From assembly GCA_033557465.1 (NCBI GenBank), contig CM066043.1:114434778-114498777 (forward strand): a stretch of DNA of 64,000 bases. The letters run 5' to 3'. This DNA comes from Ichthyophis bannanicus (taxonomy: Eukaryota > Chordata > Amphibia > Gymnophiona > Ichthyophiidae). The notes beneath the pieces were generated by a model, which was not told where the DNA came from, made no database searches, and saw nothing but the letters and a program-made list of their open reading frames with translations. Each line of letters starts with the position of its first letter. Position 1 is the first letter of the stretch. Of the stretch, positions 55,348-64,000 are shown piece after piece. The position numbers were made by a program, and so were the translations under genes.

Positions 55348-56427
55348 TTACATAATGCTCTCTGCTGTATTGGCGGCTAGAGTCTCCTCTTCTCTCTTTG
55401 AAATTTCTGTCTCTTCCTTGAAGACTCTCAGAAGGGCCTCCTTGATGAATCCTTTGGTCCCCGCTCTCCTCTGTCTCCCTACCAGGAAGTATATGAAGGG
55501 ATTGGCAGTACTGTGGATGGAGCAGCACAAGATATTCCAAAAGAAGAATATGCTGAGGGAATCAATATTTGAGCTAATAACCATAAAATAAGTTAAAAGG
55601 TTCCACAAATGACCAGGCACCACAAAGACTAGGAAGGTGAAGACTGAAACCACAATGACAATGTAGATCTTTGGTGGAGAACGTTGCTGGGGACGTCGCC
55701 ACATCTTAATAAAGAGGATCGTGTTGGAGAAAACTATGAGTGGAATGACCACCAAGAAGGATAAGACGGCCACCGTTATGTTGACTGCTTGGCATTCCAA
55801 AGATCCTTTAAGGAGATCTTCAAGATGACAGAAAGACGAATTTACCACGGTTAGCAGGCAGGAAAGTCCCCATAGGACAATGCATACAATAGGAGATTGG
55901 TGCTTTGGGCGTTGACAGTGGTACCAGATTGGGAACTGGACCGATAGACACCTTTCAACACTAATGGCTGTCAGGAAAAAAAGGCTATTGAAGTATCCAA
56001 ATTCAAGGGAACCGTAGAGAGGCCAAGTACAATTTTCAAATTCCCTGTAGGAAATCTCCGTACTAGGAGCCACAAACAAAAAAGAGAGAAGCAGAACAAA
56101 GAAACTCAACAGCAAAAGCAGATCAGCCAGTGCCAGGTTCAAAAAGTAGACCACAAATTTCTTTTGTTTGATGTGGAAGCACAAGAACCAAAAGACAAAT
56201 CCATTTCCCATTATTCCCAGCAGGGAGATGAGCAGAGAGAGGCAGAGTGGTACTAGATGGTGGGAGTCAAGATGTGTATTTAAATTATCCACTGATGTCT
56301 CATTATAATGTCTCTTCTCTGTCGTGTTAAGAGACACGGTGCTCAGCTCCCAAATGGTGATGTCTCCAGGAGAGGATGCATTGCTGTCTCTTTCCTCCCA
56401 GCGGGGCTGCAGTTCTCTGGCTGGGTC
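55348..56427 (-). CDS. Mas-related-type G protein-coupled receptor, main exon
   Basis: An open exon of 359 codons, counted from the acceptor TTCTAATTGTGAACAG|GAC at 56427 to the stop. There is no in-frame ATG before TM1, so the start codon must be in an upstream exon not identified. Seven hydrophobic segments lie at about residues 59-84, 92-118, 139-161, 178-198, 216-241, 252-273 and 292-316. Family marks: ERCLSVQFPIWYHCQRPKHQ (the ERC form of DRY after TM3) and NPFIY in TM7. The usual TM3-ECL2 disulfide pattern is not evident. C200 and C212, flanking TM4 and TM5, match the Mrgpr-type TM4-TM5 pair. N-glycosylation sites lie at N16, N34 and N41. It is a membrane receptor, ligand unknown. No frameshift; the only complete host exon here. 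Confidence 0.83.
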   Translation of the reverse strand, partial: DPARELQPRWEERDSNASSPGDITIWELSTVSLNTTEKRHYNETSVDNLNTHLDSHHLVPLCLSLLISLLGIMGNGFVFWFLCFHIKQKKFVVYFLNLALADLLLLLSFFVLLLSFLFVAPSTEISYREFENCTWPLYGSLEFGYFNSLFFLTAISVERCLSVQFPIWYHCQRPKHQSPIVCIVLWGLSCLLTVVNSSFCHLEDLLKGSLECQAVNITVAVLSFLVVIPLIVFSNTILFIKMWRRPQQRSPPKIYIVIVVSVFTFLVFVVPGHLWNLLTYFMVISSNIDSLSIFFFWNILCCSIHSTANPFIYFLVGRQRRAGTKGFIKEALLRVFKEETEISKREEETLAANTAESIM

Positions 56428-56789
56428 CTGTTCACAATTAGAAACAGAAAATCATTAGTTTCTTCATTGTGCATGTTGGAAATGTAACTGGGGTTTTGAG
56501 GAGGAACCTGCAAGAAACAGGAAGTGGTGCTGATGGCCGAGAAGGGGGCACTCTTAGCTAGCATTATGGGCAGCAGAAAGGGAAAGGCCAAGGGGACCAT
56601 GGCCACACCAATATTTTGCCTAACACAGTATAAGCAACTAGAGAGTTTGGGGGCAGTACCAGGGACTGCTTTGTATGGCCCCTCCAACCAAAAAGACATT
56701 GCACTGCTCCTAGCGAGCATTGAGTCAATATGCCAGTATCAACCCCATGAGCCAGTATTAAACCATTGGCCCTGCATGAATGAAATAGT
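56428..56789. other. Intron or upstream flank of the GPCR gene
   Basis: It should contain the intron before the receptor exon. I could not pick an upstream exon or promoter. ORFs on both strands here lack any domain. Confidence 0.5.
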
Positions 56790-57159
56790 TTCCTAACCTG
56801 GCATCAAAAGGCACTCTTTCCTATGCATGGAAAAATGAATCAAAGCAAAGGGGCAATCATCATCCCATCCAGTATGAAACAAATGAAATGGTATATCGGG
56901 GGGGGGGGGGGCACCGTGCTGCTCCTACTTAATCTAAGGTCATTAGGTAGCACAGGTGCACTGCCTGGGTGGCATTCACCCTGCCCACTCTGTACCCCTA
57001 ACCCTCCCATTTGCAACCCTAATGCGCCACGGACAGTTAGCACCAAAATCCAGCAGTGCTGTTTTGGCCCCCACACTAGCGGTGAATGCGTGTCCAATGA
57101 GTGCTTTAGCAGGCTCCAGACCCACGCTGACAGCTAGCGCTCTTTAGTAAAAGACCCCC
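56790..57159. mobile_element. MITE with Harbinger-type right end
   Basis: It ends GCGCTCTTTAGTAAAAGACCCCC next to TTA (57160-57162). A run of 12 G lies at about 56899-56910. The left end is not defined. Confidence 0.45.
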
Positions 57160-59937
57160 TTAGTTTCACAAACACATTTCACATTCTGACATCTAACCAA
57201 ATTCCCCCTGTTATGAAGATCTAATTAGTTCTCTGCCCTGATTTTCAACTAATATTTTAGTCTGTGGGAAAAAAAGTTGAAGCTTCCCTTTTTCCTGAAG
57301 GTGTGATGTAATGGTCATTTCAGGAAGGAATTCCTGGATTACGAGTTACAGGGTCTGGTGATATGTATCTGTTTGTTTGTGGTACTGTTTTTACCATTTT
57401 TAATTTTTTTTTATGTAAAGTCTTATACGCTGCTTCAAATAGACTACTATCACAGAGCTCCGGACTATGAAACTTTATGAATAAATGTCCCCGTTATTAA
57501 ATTTCCCAGCACTTTGGACAAAATGACAAATGCATATATACAGCAGTGATCTATGTATGAGGGCTCCTCTTACAAGAACATTCTGTTCAGAAATCTTTAA
57601 TCAAACTTTCCACGGTTTGTGGGGTAACAAGAATATATTTAACTATTTTTTCTTGTTCCTTGTCTTTTTATCACCTCTCTATTGGTCATTGATTGCTTCT
57701 TGCATGCCTCTATTTCTGTTTCAAGATGTTGTTTTGTACTTTCATTCTAAAGCTTAATGAAAAGGAAAAATCTAACTAGCAGACATGAAGCCAGAGCGCC
57801 AGAGAGGGAGCGAAAGAGGGGCAGAGAAAAAGTGATGGAGGGGGAGAGAGGCATGCAAAGAACCTCTGAGGAAACATTTTGCAGCAAAGATTCTTGAAGA
57901 GAAAAACAAGCAAACCCTTATCATCCCTGCAGCCCTGTAGCCCATGTTCCATCTCACGTTATCACTGCCCACAACCAAATGGACACTTATGCTCCATCCA
58001 CTTAGAAAAACTAATAGCATATGATAACCCATTAGGTCTGCAGAGAGCTTTTATGGAAATCGTTCAGTGATTAGGAGCAGTCCCTAGAGTAAGAACATTA
58101 TGTCACAAATTAGCTTTTTCAACCATGTTGTTTCCTAGCTCCTCTTTCTGGTTTTTTTTTTTTTTGGAACTGAATTGCTTAGAATTCGGGATATATCTTT
58201 GTATGGTCTAATTTAACTCTATGGGGCTGGCTTAACCATTAAGCAGACTAGGCGGTTGCCTATGGTGGCAGCTTCTGGAGGGTGGCAGCTTCAGTCAAAG
58301 CAAAATAATAGGTCTTCACAGCCACACAAACTCAAAGAACCATCAGTGCTTACTTTTACCTGCAAGAAGAGGTGACAATTTGAATAGCTCGCGAAAATGG
58401 CTTTTGAAAATTTCCCTGGTTGTGTATATAAATTAGGAATGTGCATTCATTTTCAAATAAAACATGATGAATGAGGGAACATTCAGTTCATGTCTCGTTA
58501 AATGAATTGAATGATTATGGGACTAGAATGAGCTGAATCCTCTCTCATGCCCATTTGTTTTCAGTACTACTGCAATCCGTGGGGTCAGATATACTGGAGC
58601 AATTTTGGGAGGGAGCAAATGAAGATGCAGGAGTTACTTGACCAGTAATGCTGAAATTTTTGACAAGCAGGCAAACAATCCTATCCTCCAAAATCCCATA
58701 ACTGATGATGTCAGCAGCTCAGCAGGAAATCGAAAGTATAAATAGTCCAGCACCAGTTTCTTCCTTGGATTTAGAGAGAGAAAGTGAAAGGAAGGCTCTG
58801 GCTTCAGAGGGATCAATATTCAGCTGCAGTGGTTACCATAATAACTTAAATGTAGGAGCTGGCATTTAAATTAATACATATATTCAGCTTTGCTTTACAT
58901 ATTATCAGCAGCACTGTATTGATCTTGTTATTGATTGTTGAAGTGCTTCTGGACTTCTATGACCTACTGTAAGTCATATATTATGCAGTCACTAAGCCAC
59001 TGCTATATGTTCAATTTAGCAGGCCCAAACTAAATGTTCAGATAAGGCTTCTGATTTTCAGTTATAACCAGAAAAGCCTGATAACCAACCCCCAAGAAGA
59101 AATTGGAGTTTTCAGTTATTACTGCAGAGGTCAGTGGAGCAACAGGCAGCCCTACATGAAATATTGCTGTATAGCGAGATCAATATAGAAATCCTTTTGG
59201 GGCATCAGAACTGGACAAACAGGAAAGTCATAGAGGTCCAGAAGCACTTCAAGGGTGCCATGGGGGGAATGAATTAAAGAATAGCCACCCTGAGCAGCTC
59301 TCCTATTAGTGAATATCCTGACGATGAACTCAGAGGATTTTCAGCAGTGAGAAGGACTGACATCAAAGGTGTTGCTGCTGTTCGCGAACACTGTGGAGCT
59401 GGAACTGCAAAAAAGTTTGAATATCTCCCCAAGCAGGATCCATAGATGCTGGCAATGGCAGCAACCCTGTGGGACCCATGGAAGAAAGGGTGTATCAACC
59501 TCCACTGCAGCTCAGGGTAGTTCCTCCAAATGGGTTAGTTTTGCACATAGCATGATTATCATGAGCCAGGGGTTTACTGTAGGGGTCATCTGGTGATTAA
59601 GGTGGCGTAAAGGAAGTGCCATAGGCCAAGGGACAGTGAGACAGCAGCAGGGGAAAGAGTAGGCATGCTGGAAGCGGTACTGGGAGGATAAACAGCTAAG
59701 GCTTACTCCCTCACCTTTATTCACTAGTCCCCTATGGGAACAAGAGAACTGTCTTGTTGACACAGGCCATAGCTACAGTGGTGGGCAGCAGAGAGCAGCA
59801 TCAGCAAATAGATCTCTACCATGATCACAGACTTGTTGGCATATTGGAGACACGAGTCTGCAGTCTGACCAGACAAGGTCAAGGTGACCCAGCATTTCCT
59901 TTCTGGTCCACTAAATGGCATTCCCATGAAATGGATA
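57160..59937. other. Spacer, no gene seen
   Basis: AT-rich in places, with no supported coding frame. GGGGCTGGCTTAACCATTAAGC near 58222 looks like one end of a DNA transposon whose partner I did not find. Confidence 0.45.
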
Positions 59938-59945
59938 TGCTCAGC

Positions 59946-60507
59946 AGGGCCGTACTGAGGGAAGATCGCACCCTGTGCGACTTGCACATCGGGTGCGCCC
60001 CCCCCCCCCCCGCGAAAGGAGAGAAGAGGCGCGCCCGATGTGCAAGTCGCTGGCATGCTAAACAGATCTGTCCCTCCCTGCTCTTGCTTGGCAACGGAAG
60101 ACAGCTAAAATGCATCCCTTAAGCCTTCACGCCCTGTGCGGCTGCACCGCTCGCATAGGGCTAGGTACGGGCCTGATGCTCCGTCAGTACCGTACCTAGC
60201 CCTGTGCGAGCGGTGAGTCCACACAGGGTGCAAAGGCTTAAGGGGTGCATTTTAGCTGTCTTCCGTTGCCTGCCGCTACGACTTTTTCTTTTCTCAGCAG
60301 CGGCAGGCGATGGTAGGACAGCTAAAATGCGCCCCTTAAGCATTCTCACCGACATGCTAAGCAGATCTTTCACAGGGAGGGACAGATCTGCTTAGCATGC
60401 CGGAAACTTGCACATCGGGCGCCCCTCTTCTCTCCCACCATGGGGGGGGGGGGCCGCACACGATGTGCTAGTCACACAGGGCGCAACCTTCACTCAGTAC
60501 AGCCCTG
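59946..60507. mobile_element. hAT foldback element with perfect 8-bp target duplication
   Basis: Flanks TGCTCAGC at 59938-59945 and 60508-60515 are identical. The ends AGGGCCGTACTGAGGG and CACTCAGTACAGCCCT are inverted and the two halves pair almost throughout, centred near 60180 (CTAGCCCTGTGCGAGCGGT and its inverse). Internal runs of C (60000) and G (60444) face each other. No coding sequence. Confidence 0.92.
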
Positions 60508-60515
60508 TGCTCAGC

Positions 60516-61271
60516 GGTAGTGGATATTGTGGAGTTGCATAGTGCCCAGCTAGTTTCTAAAGACAGCCCTCTCTCTATTTGTGACTGAGAAGAGGACTGC
60601 ACGCACAGCTCCTCTAAGTCAATGTGCGCCAACACTCTTTGACCTCAGTTTCTTGCTGTGGTTTTGCTAGCTGCTACTCAGGTTACTGCAACCTGGTGGA
60701 ATCTGTGAGCCCCACATACAAAAGCACAAAGAGAGAGGAAAATCTCCTCCTGCCTTGCTATGTTGCAGCTGCTGCCTGTGTTACTGAGCTGTCTGGTCTG
60801 GACCCGGCTGCTGCTTGGCTCACTCTCTTGGTTCAGTGTCACCACCCTGCTTTATTCTTCTCTAGCAGCTGCCTTGCCATCCTCTTGGTTCCACTGTGGT
60901 GTTTTGTCCTGAAAAAGAACAATCCCCCCCAAATAATACTATACGTGCTTTCCTCTCCCAGAACGGCGCACTGGTGGCAGCTGGACGAGAAAACATAAAA
61001 AGCCAAAATATTTTCCCACTCCAGCATTGGTGTCTTAGGTGGTTCCACTGTGTGTTGCATGTCGGATGCCCGGCAGGAGCAGCTGCCCTGACATTCTCTT
61101 ATTTCCCCAGGCTGCTTTCGAGGGTGATTATTATAATTTCTGTTTAATTTTCAAATTGTCATTTGTGGGGAGAGGGAGGGGGAGGGCCATGAAAGTTAAC
61201 TGAAGGGGCATCAAAGTTGAAGGTTCATCTAGGGAGACCAGCACTGCTGCATCAGTCCTGTCCCACTCCCT
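60516..61271. other. Spacer, no gene seen
   Basis: No repeat or coding frame that I can support. Confidence 0.45.
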
Positions 61272-61610
61272 AAGGAGAGGAAGTGGCCCAATGGTTAGTG
61301 CAATGGACTGCAAACCAACGGTAGCAAGGTCCAAATCTTGCTTCTGCCCCTAATGCTTCTTGTGACTTTGTGCAAGTTGCTTTATCTCCCATTGCCTCAG
61401 ATACCCACTTAGATTGTAAGCTCTTTGGACCAAGCACATGTATTGTATCTGAATACTTATTCATGTATTTAGCTTCTACCTTTCTAGTAATAGTTCAAGG
61501 CGAGTTATATTTGGGTGCAGTCTGTTTCTCTGTTCTCGGGGAGGAGGAGTCTTTTGATCTACATTAGTACCTTAGGCTATGGAGGGCTGCATGACTTGCC
61601 CAAGGCCAAG
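61272..61610 (+). mobile_element. CORE-type tRNA SINE
   Basis: A tRNA-like head (GTGGCCCAATGGTTAGTGCA, then AAGGTCCAAATCTTG) is followed by the CORE motif (CTTGTGACTTTGTGCAAGTTGC, CTCAGATACCCACTTAGATTGTAAGCTC). The tail contains AATAGTTCAAGGCGAGTTA, the kind shared with LINEs. It is degenerate, so old. Confidence 0.72.
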
Positions 61611-62044
61611 ATTTTAAGAATTTCTCAGCCATTAAATACTTACTAGTGCAGATAACGTCCCAGCAGTGGCAGTTCCCCTCTCAGCAGTCCTTCAAGAATT
61701 AGAGACAAAGGTTTAGTATTTTCCAGATCAGGGAGGTTCTTTCTGCCCATCACTTCAAGCTGGGAGGGGACTGATTTGAAAGGGAAAAGGTCCCTGAACA
61801 TAAAAAAACCTCACCCAAAGGCAGATTCCTGTCTTTGGCTCTAGCCATTGTACTGTGATCTGTTTAGAGGATGTCTCCCCTTAATGGGCAGGTACATCTG
61901 GCGCTCGGCCATCCTGCAGGAAGAAGTATCTGCACCAGTCATGACCAGAGAAGAAAGGAGATACAGGCTTGGAGCCACTGCCAAGTGGTAGGGGGGAGCT
62001 CAGTTTCCGTTGGAGTTCCTTTCCTTGTTTTTAAATAGTTTTAA

Positions 62045-63655
62045 TTGTAAATTGAGGAGGCGGAGCAACATGGCTGCCTGAGTGTTGTTGTCCATTGCTT
62101 GCATGGGTAAATGGAAGGCTAAAGCTAAGTTGGGGACGCTGCCCTCAAGCGCCCCGGCTCAGATTACAAAGGCTCCAATGGATCGCTTTTTGTAAGGACA
62201 ACCTGCTGTTCAAAATTCCAGTGGTCCCCTGGTTGCGTCGATTCTGAGGTCAGGAGACCCAGCATCCTCCTTGGATTACACTTTTTCCCCAGAAGAGCGT
62301 CTTTCCTCCGCCCCCCTCCTGGTGCAGCGGCAGAGTTATGGCCTTGTACTAGAGGTTCTCCGCTGATATTCAGGTTGGGGAGAGCCTCCCCTTGAGGAAG
62401 CACAGAGGTTTCTGCAGTTGGAAATCTGTCCCCCTCAGTTTCAGGATTGCAAGGGGTGGGAGTTGTACCAAGCTTAATGGCTGAAATTTCTACTGCAGCC
62501 TCTCCTGTACAAAGACCCTTGCAAGTTTCCCCAACTATCTTGAGCCTGGTAAGACCTGAGAAATTCACGCATGAAACACTTTGAGAAGCCGTTGTAAATT
62601 TGACTGTGTTGGTGTCCAACCAATCCCAATACTTACAGAAGAAAGGAGCAGGACACTGTTACTTTGCCACAGCTGGCTGTAATTGAGTCTATTCAGGCTG
62701 CTGTTGCAGACCATGCTGTACCTACAGACTCTGTGCAGGACTCTTCATTTGCCACAATTAAGGATTTGACAGCTGTCCGGTTTAAATTGGAGGCCCTGGA
62801 CAATGCCTCAAGGGCTTCAAATTTAAGATTCATACATTTCCGTAAATCATCTGTAGTTTCTAATCATGAGATGTTTAAACGATAAGTGGTGGAGATACTT
62901 CAGGTGTCCAAAGATGTGGTCCCCCCTCTGCCTCATATCTATTATTTACCTTTGACTCGGAAAGGATCATCTGGGGAACCCCAGGCATTGGACACTTTGA
63001 ATTTAAATGCTCTACTGGAAGAGTCAACGACGGAGAACATTACCTTTGTTACTCTCCTGGTTACATGTGCACTTTTACCGGAACAAGATTGGCTCCTTAA
63101 ACATTTCTTCAAAAAACATTAGGTTCCCTTCCTTGGACATACTGTGAAGGTCTTTCCAGACTTGGTCCATGAGACCCAAACCGTCAGAAGAGATTTTACT
63201 TCTAAGGGAAGGGGGTCCTACACTTGGGGGTGCTATACTTTTTAAAGTTCCCTTGTAAATGCCTTGTTAAGTATAATTCTGTTATGTTTTTTATGAACCA
63301 TCTGAGTTATCTGCATTTATCAGTTCAAGGAGTTTTACTGCATCAGCCACTACCTCGTGAGGTAGATGCTACAATGTATTAGTTCAGCAGTATCGCTCTG
63401 GCAGGCCTTCTGTTTTCCTTATTGATCCAAGAGGGTTTTTTTCTTGGTATGCTTGAGTAACCCACATCTCCCATGGTTTGTGGACTTGCAGAACTTAACA
63501 TGGCTTATTTCCTTGTTGTTAATTTCTTCGTTTAATCGCTTTTCATGTTTCATGTTCCTTTTCCCTACAAGTGGTATGCTTGGATGAATATTTAAAAAAT
63601 TCAATAAATGTGAGCCGCTCTGTACTTGCAGATGGGTGATATATTAAACATAAAA
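62045..63655 (+). pseudogene. L1-type LINE carrying only ORF1 (half-L1)
   Basis: It starts near GAGGAGGCGGAGCAACATGG. ORF1 begins at ATG 62105 (MGKWKAKAKLGTLP, later MDRF) and is soon broken. Later pieces show ASNLRFIHFRKSSVVSNHEM (62664-62885), FVTLLVTCALLPEQDWLLKHF (62886-63122), FLGHTVKVFPDLVHETQ and FKFPCKC near 63240. These are the coiled-coil end, RRM and C-terminal domain of L1 ORF1p in order. A 3' UTR and AAACATAAAAAAAACC tail follow directly, with no ORF2. Confidence 0.75.
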
Positions 63656-63659
63656 AAAA

Positions 63660-64000
63660 CCATAATAGCTCATCGGTATAAAATGTCCTGGGACCGAGCT
63701 CAAAGAGATCTGACCTGAACTTATGTCTCACATAATATTTACATGTTGAGATTCACTGGGTTTTGTCAACTGATTCAACTTTCTCTGTGTACAATTAATT
63801 CCTCGCTATGAAACACATACCTGGCAGCCTAAGATATTATTGTAATGGATTTTATTTGGTAGTACAAAAATAACCTTATGGAATGTACTTTAAAATATTA
63901 AGGAATCAAATATTTTCAGTAGGTTAACATTTTTATGGCCCTGCCACGCCCCACCTACCCCACTATACAGTACCTCGTCCTGGTGTTCCAGATTTGCACA
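63660..64000. other. Flank, no gene seen
   Basis: AT-rich sequence with no supported feature. Confidence 0.45.

Noticed and set aside
56343..56720. 125-codon minus-strand ORF upstream of the receptor, considered as its N-terminus
   Set aside because: It is in a different frame from the receptor, and the acceptor at 56427 gives a better start of the exon.

Overview
This window is vertebrate nuclear DNA, almost wholly transposable elements and satellite, with one host gene: an intron-bounded Mas-related-type GPCR exon near the right end. CR1, L2-like, BovB/RTE, L1 and Penelope-type retroelements, PIF/Harbinger, piggyBac and hAT DNA transposons, tRNA-derived SINEs and LTR pieces all occur. The long foldback hAT copies with CAGGGGTGGGCA ends and the CR1 3' ends recall amphibian genomes, caecilians in particular. 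That assignment is inference from remembered repeat families and was not searched.

Layout. Positions 1-21991 look like one very large Harbinger element whose left end lies outside the window. It holds a 95-bp satellite array split by a hAT-like insertion (2162-6840), a decayed Myb-like gene (7264-8213, +), an intact three-exon Myb/SANT-like gene (9872-11724, -), a CpG-rich divergent promoter region, a Harbinger DDE transposase (12439-16425, +) broken by a frameshift and a solo LTR, and about 5 kb of non-coding modules up to a TAACG-rich right terminus. This element is inserted in the C-terminus of a piggyBac transposase (21992-24696), which itself sits in a Penelope-like element (24697-26275).

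Positions 26276-36591 hold spacer DNA, a second solo LTR (28710-30032), an L1 3' end, and a BovB copy in twin-primed (5'-inverted) arrangement with an L2-like LINE inside it, followed by a plus-strand CR1. Positions 36592-53234 are a deep nest. A plus-strand CR1 is split by a minus-strand CR1 that keeps ORF1 esterase, endonuclease and RT parts. That CR1 is split by a foldback MITE, by a third CR1 (carrying a solo LTR and a half-L1) and by a 5.1-kb Harbinger derivative (carrying an L2-like LINE). Positions 53235-64000 hold MITE ends, the GPCR exon (55348-56427, -), a hAT foldback with a perfect 8-bp target duplication, a CORE-type SINE and an ORF1-only L1.

The most unusual signal is shared by the three solo LTRs. 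Each is an open reading frame from its very first TGT codon, in the same frame, for 280-327 codons, and the predicted proteins share an acidic C-terminal motif. This suggests a retroelement family with a protein whose frame runs into the 3' LTR, in the manner of retroviral nef- or sag-type genes. Second is the intact Myb-like gene of the giant Harbinger, whose three exons join in frame with consensus splice sites although the neighbouring transposase is dead.
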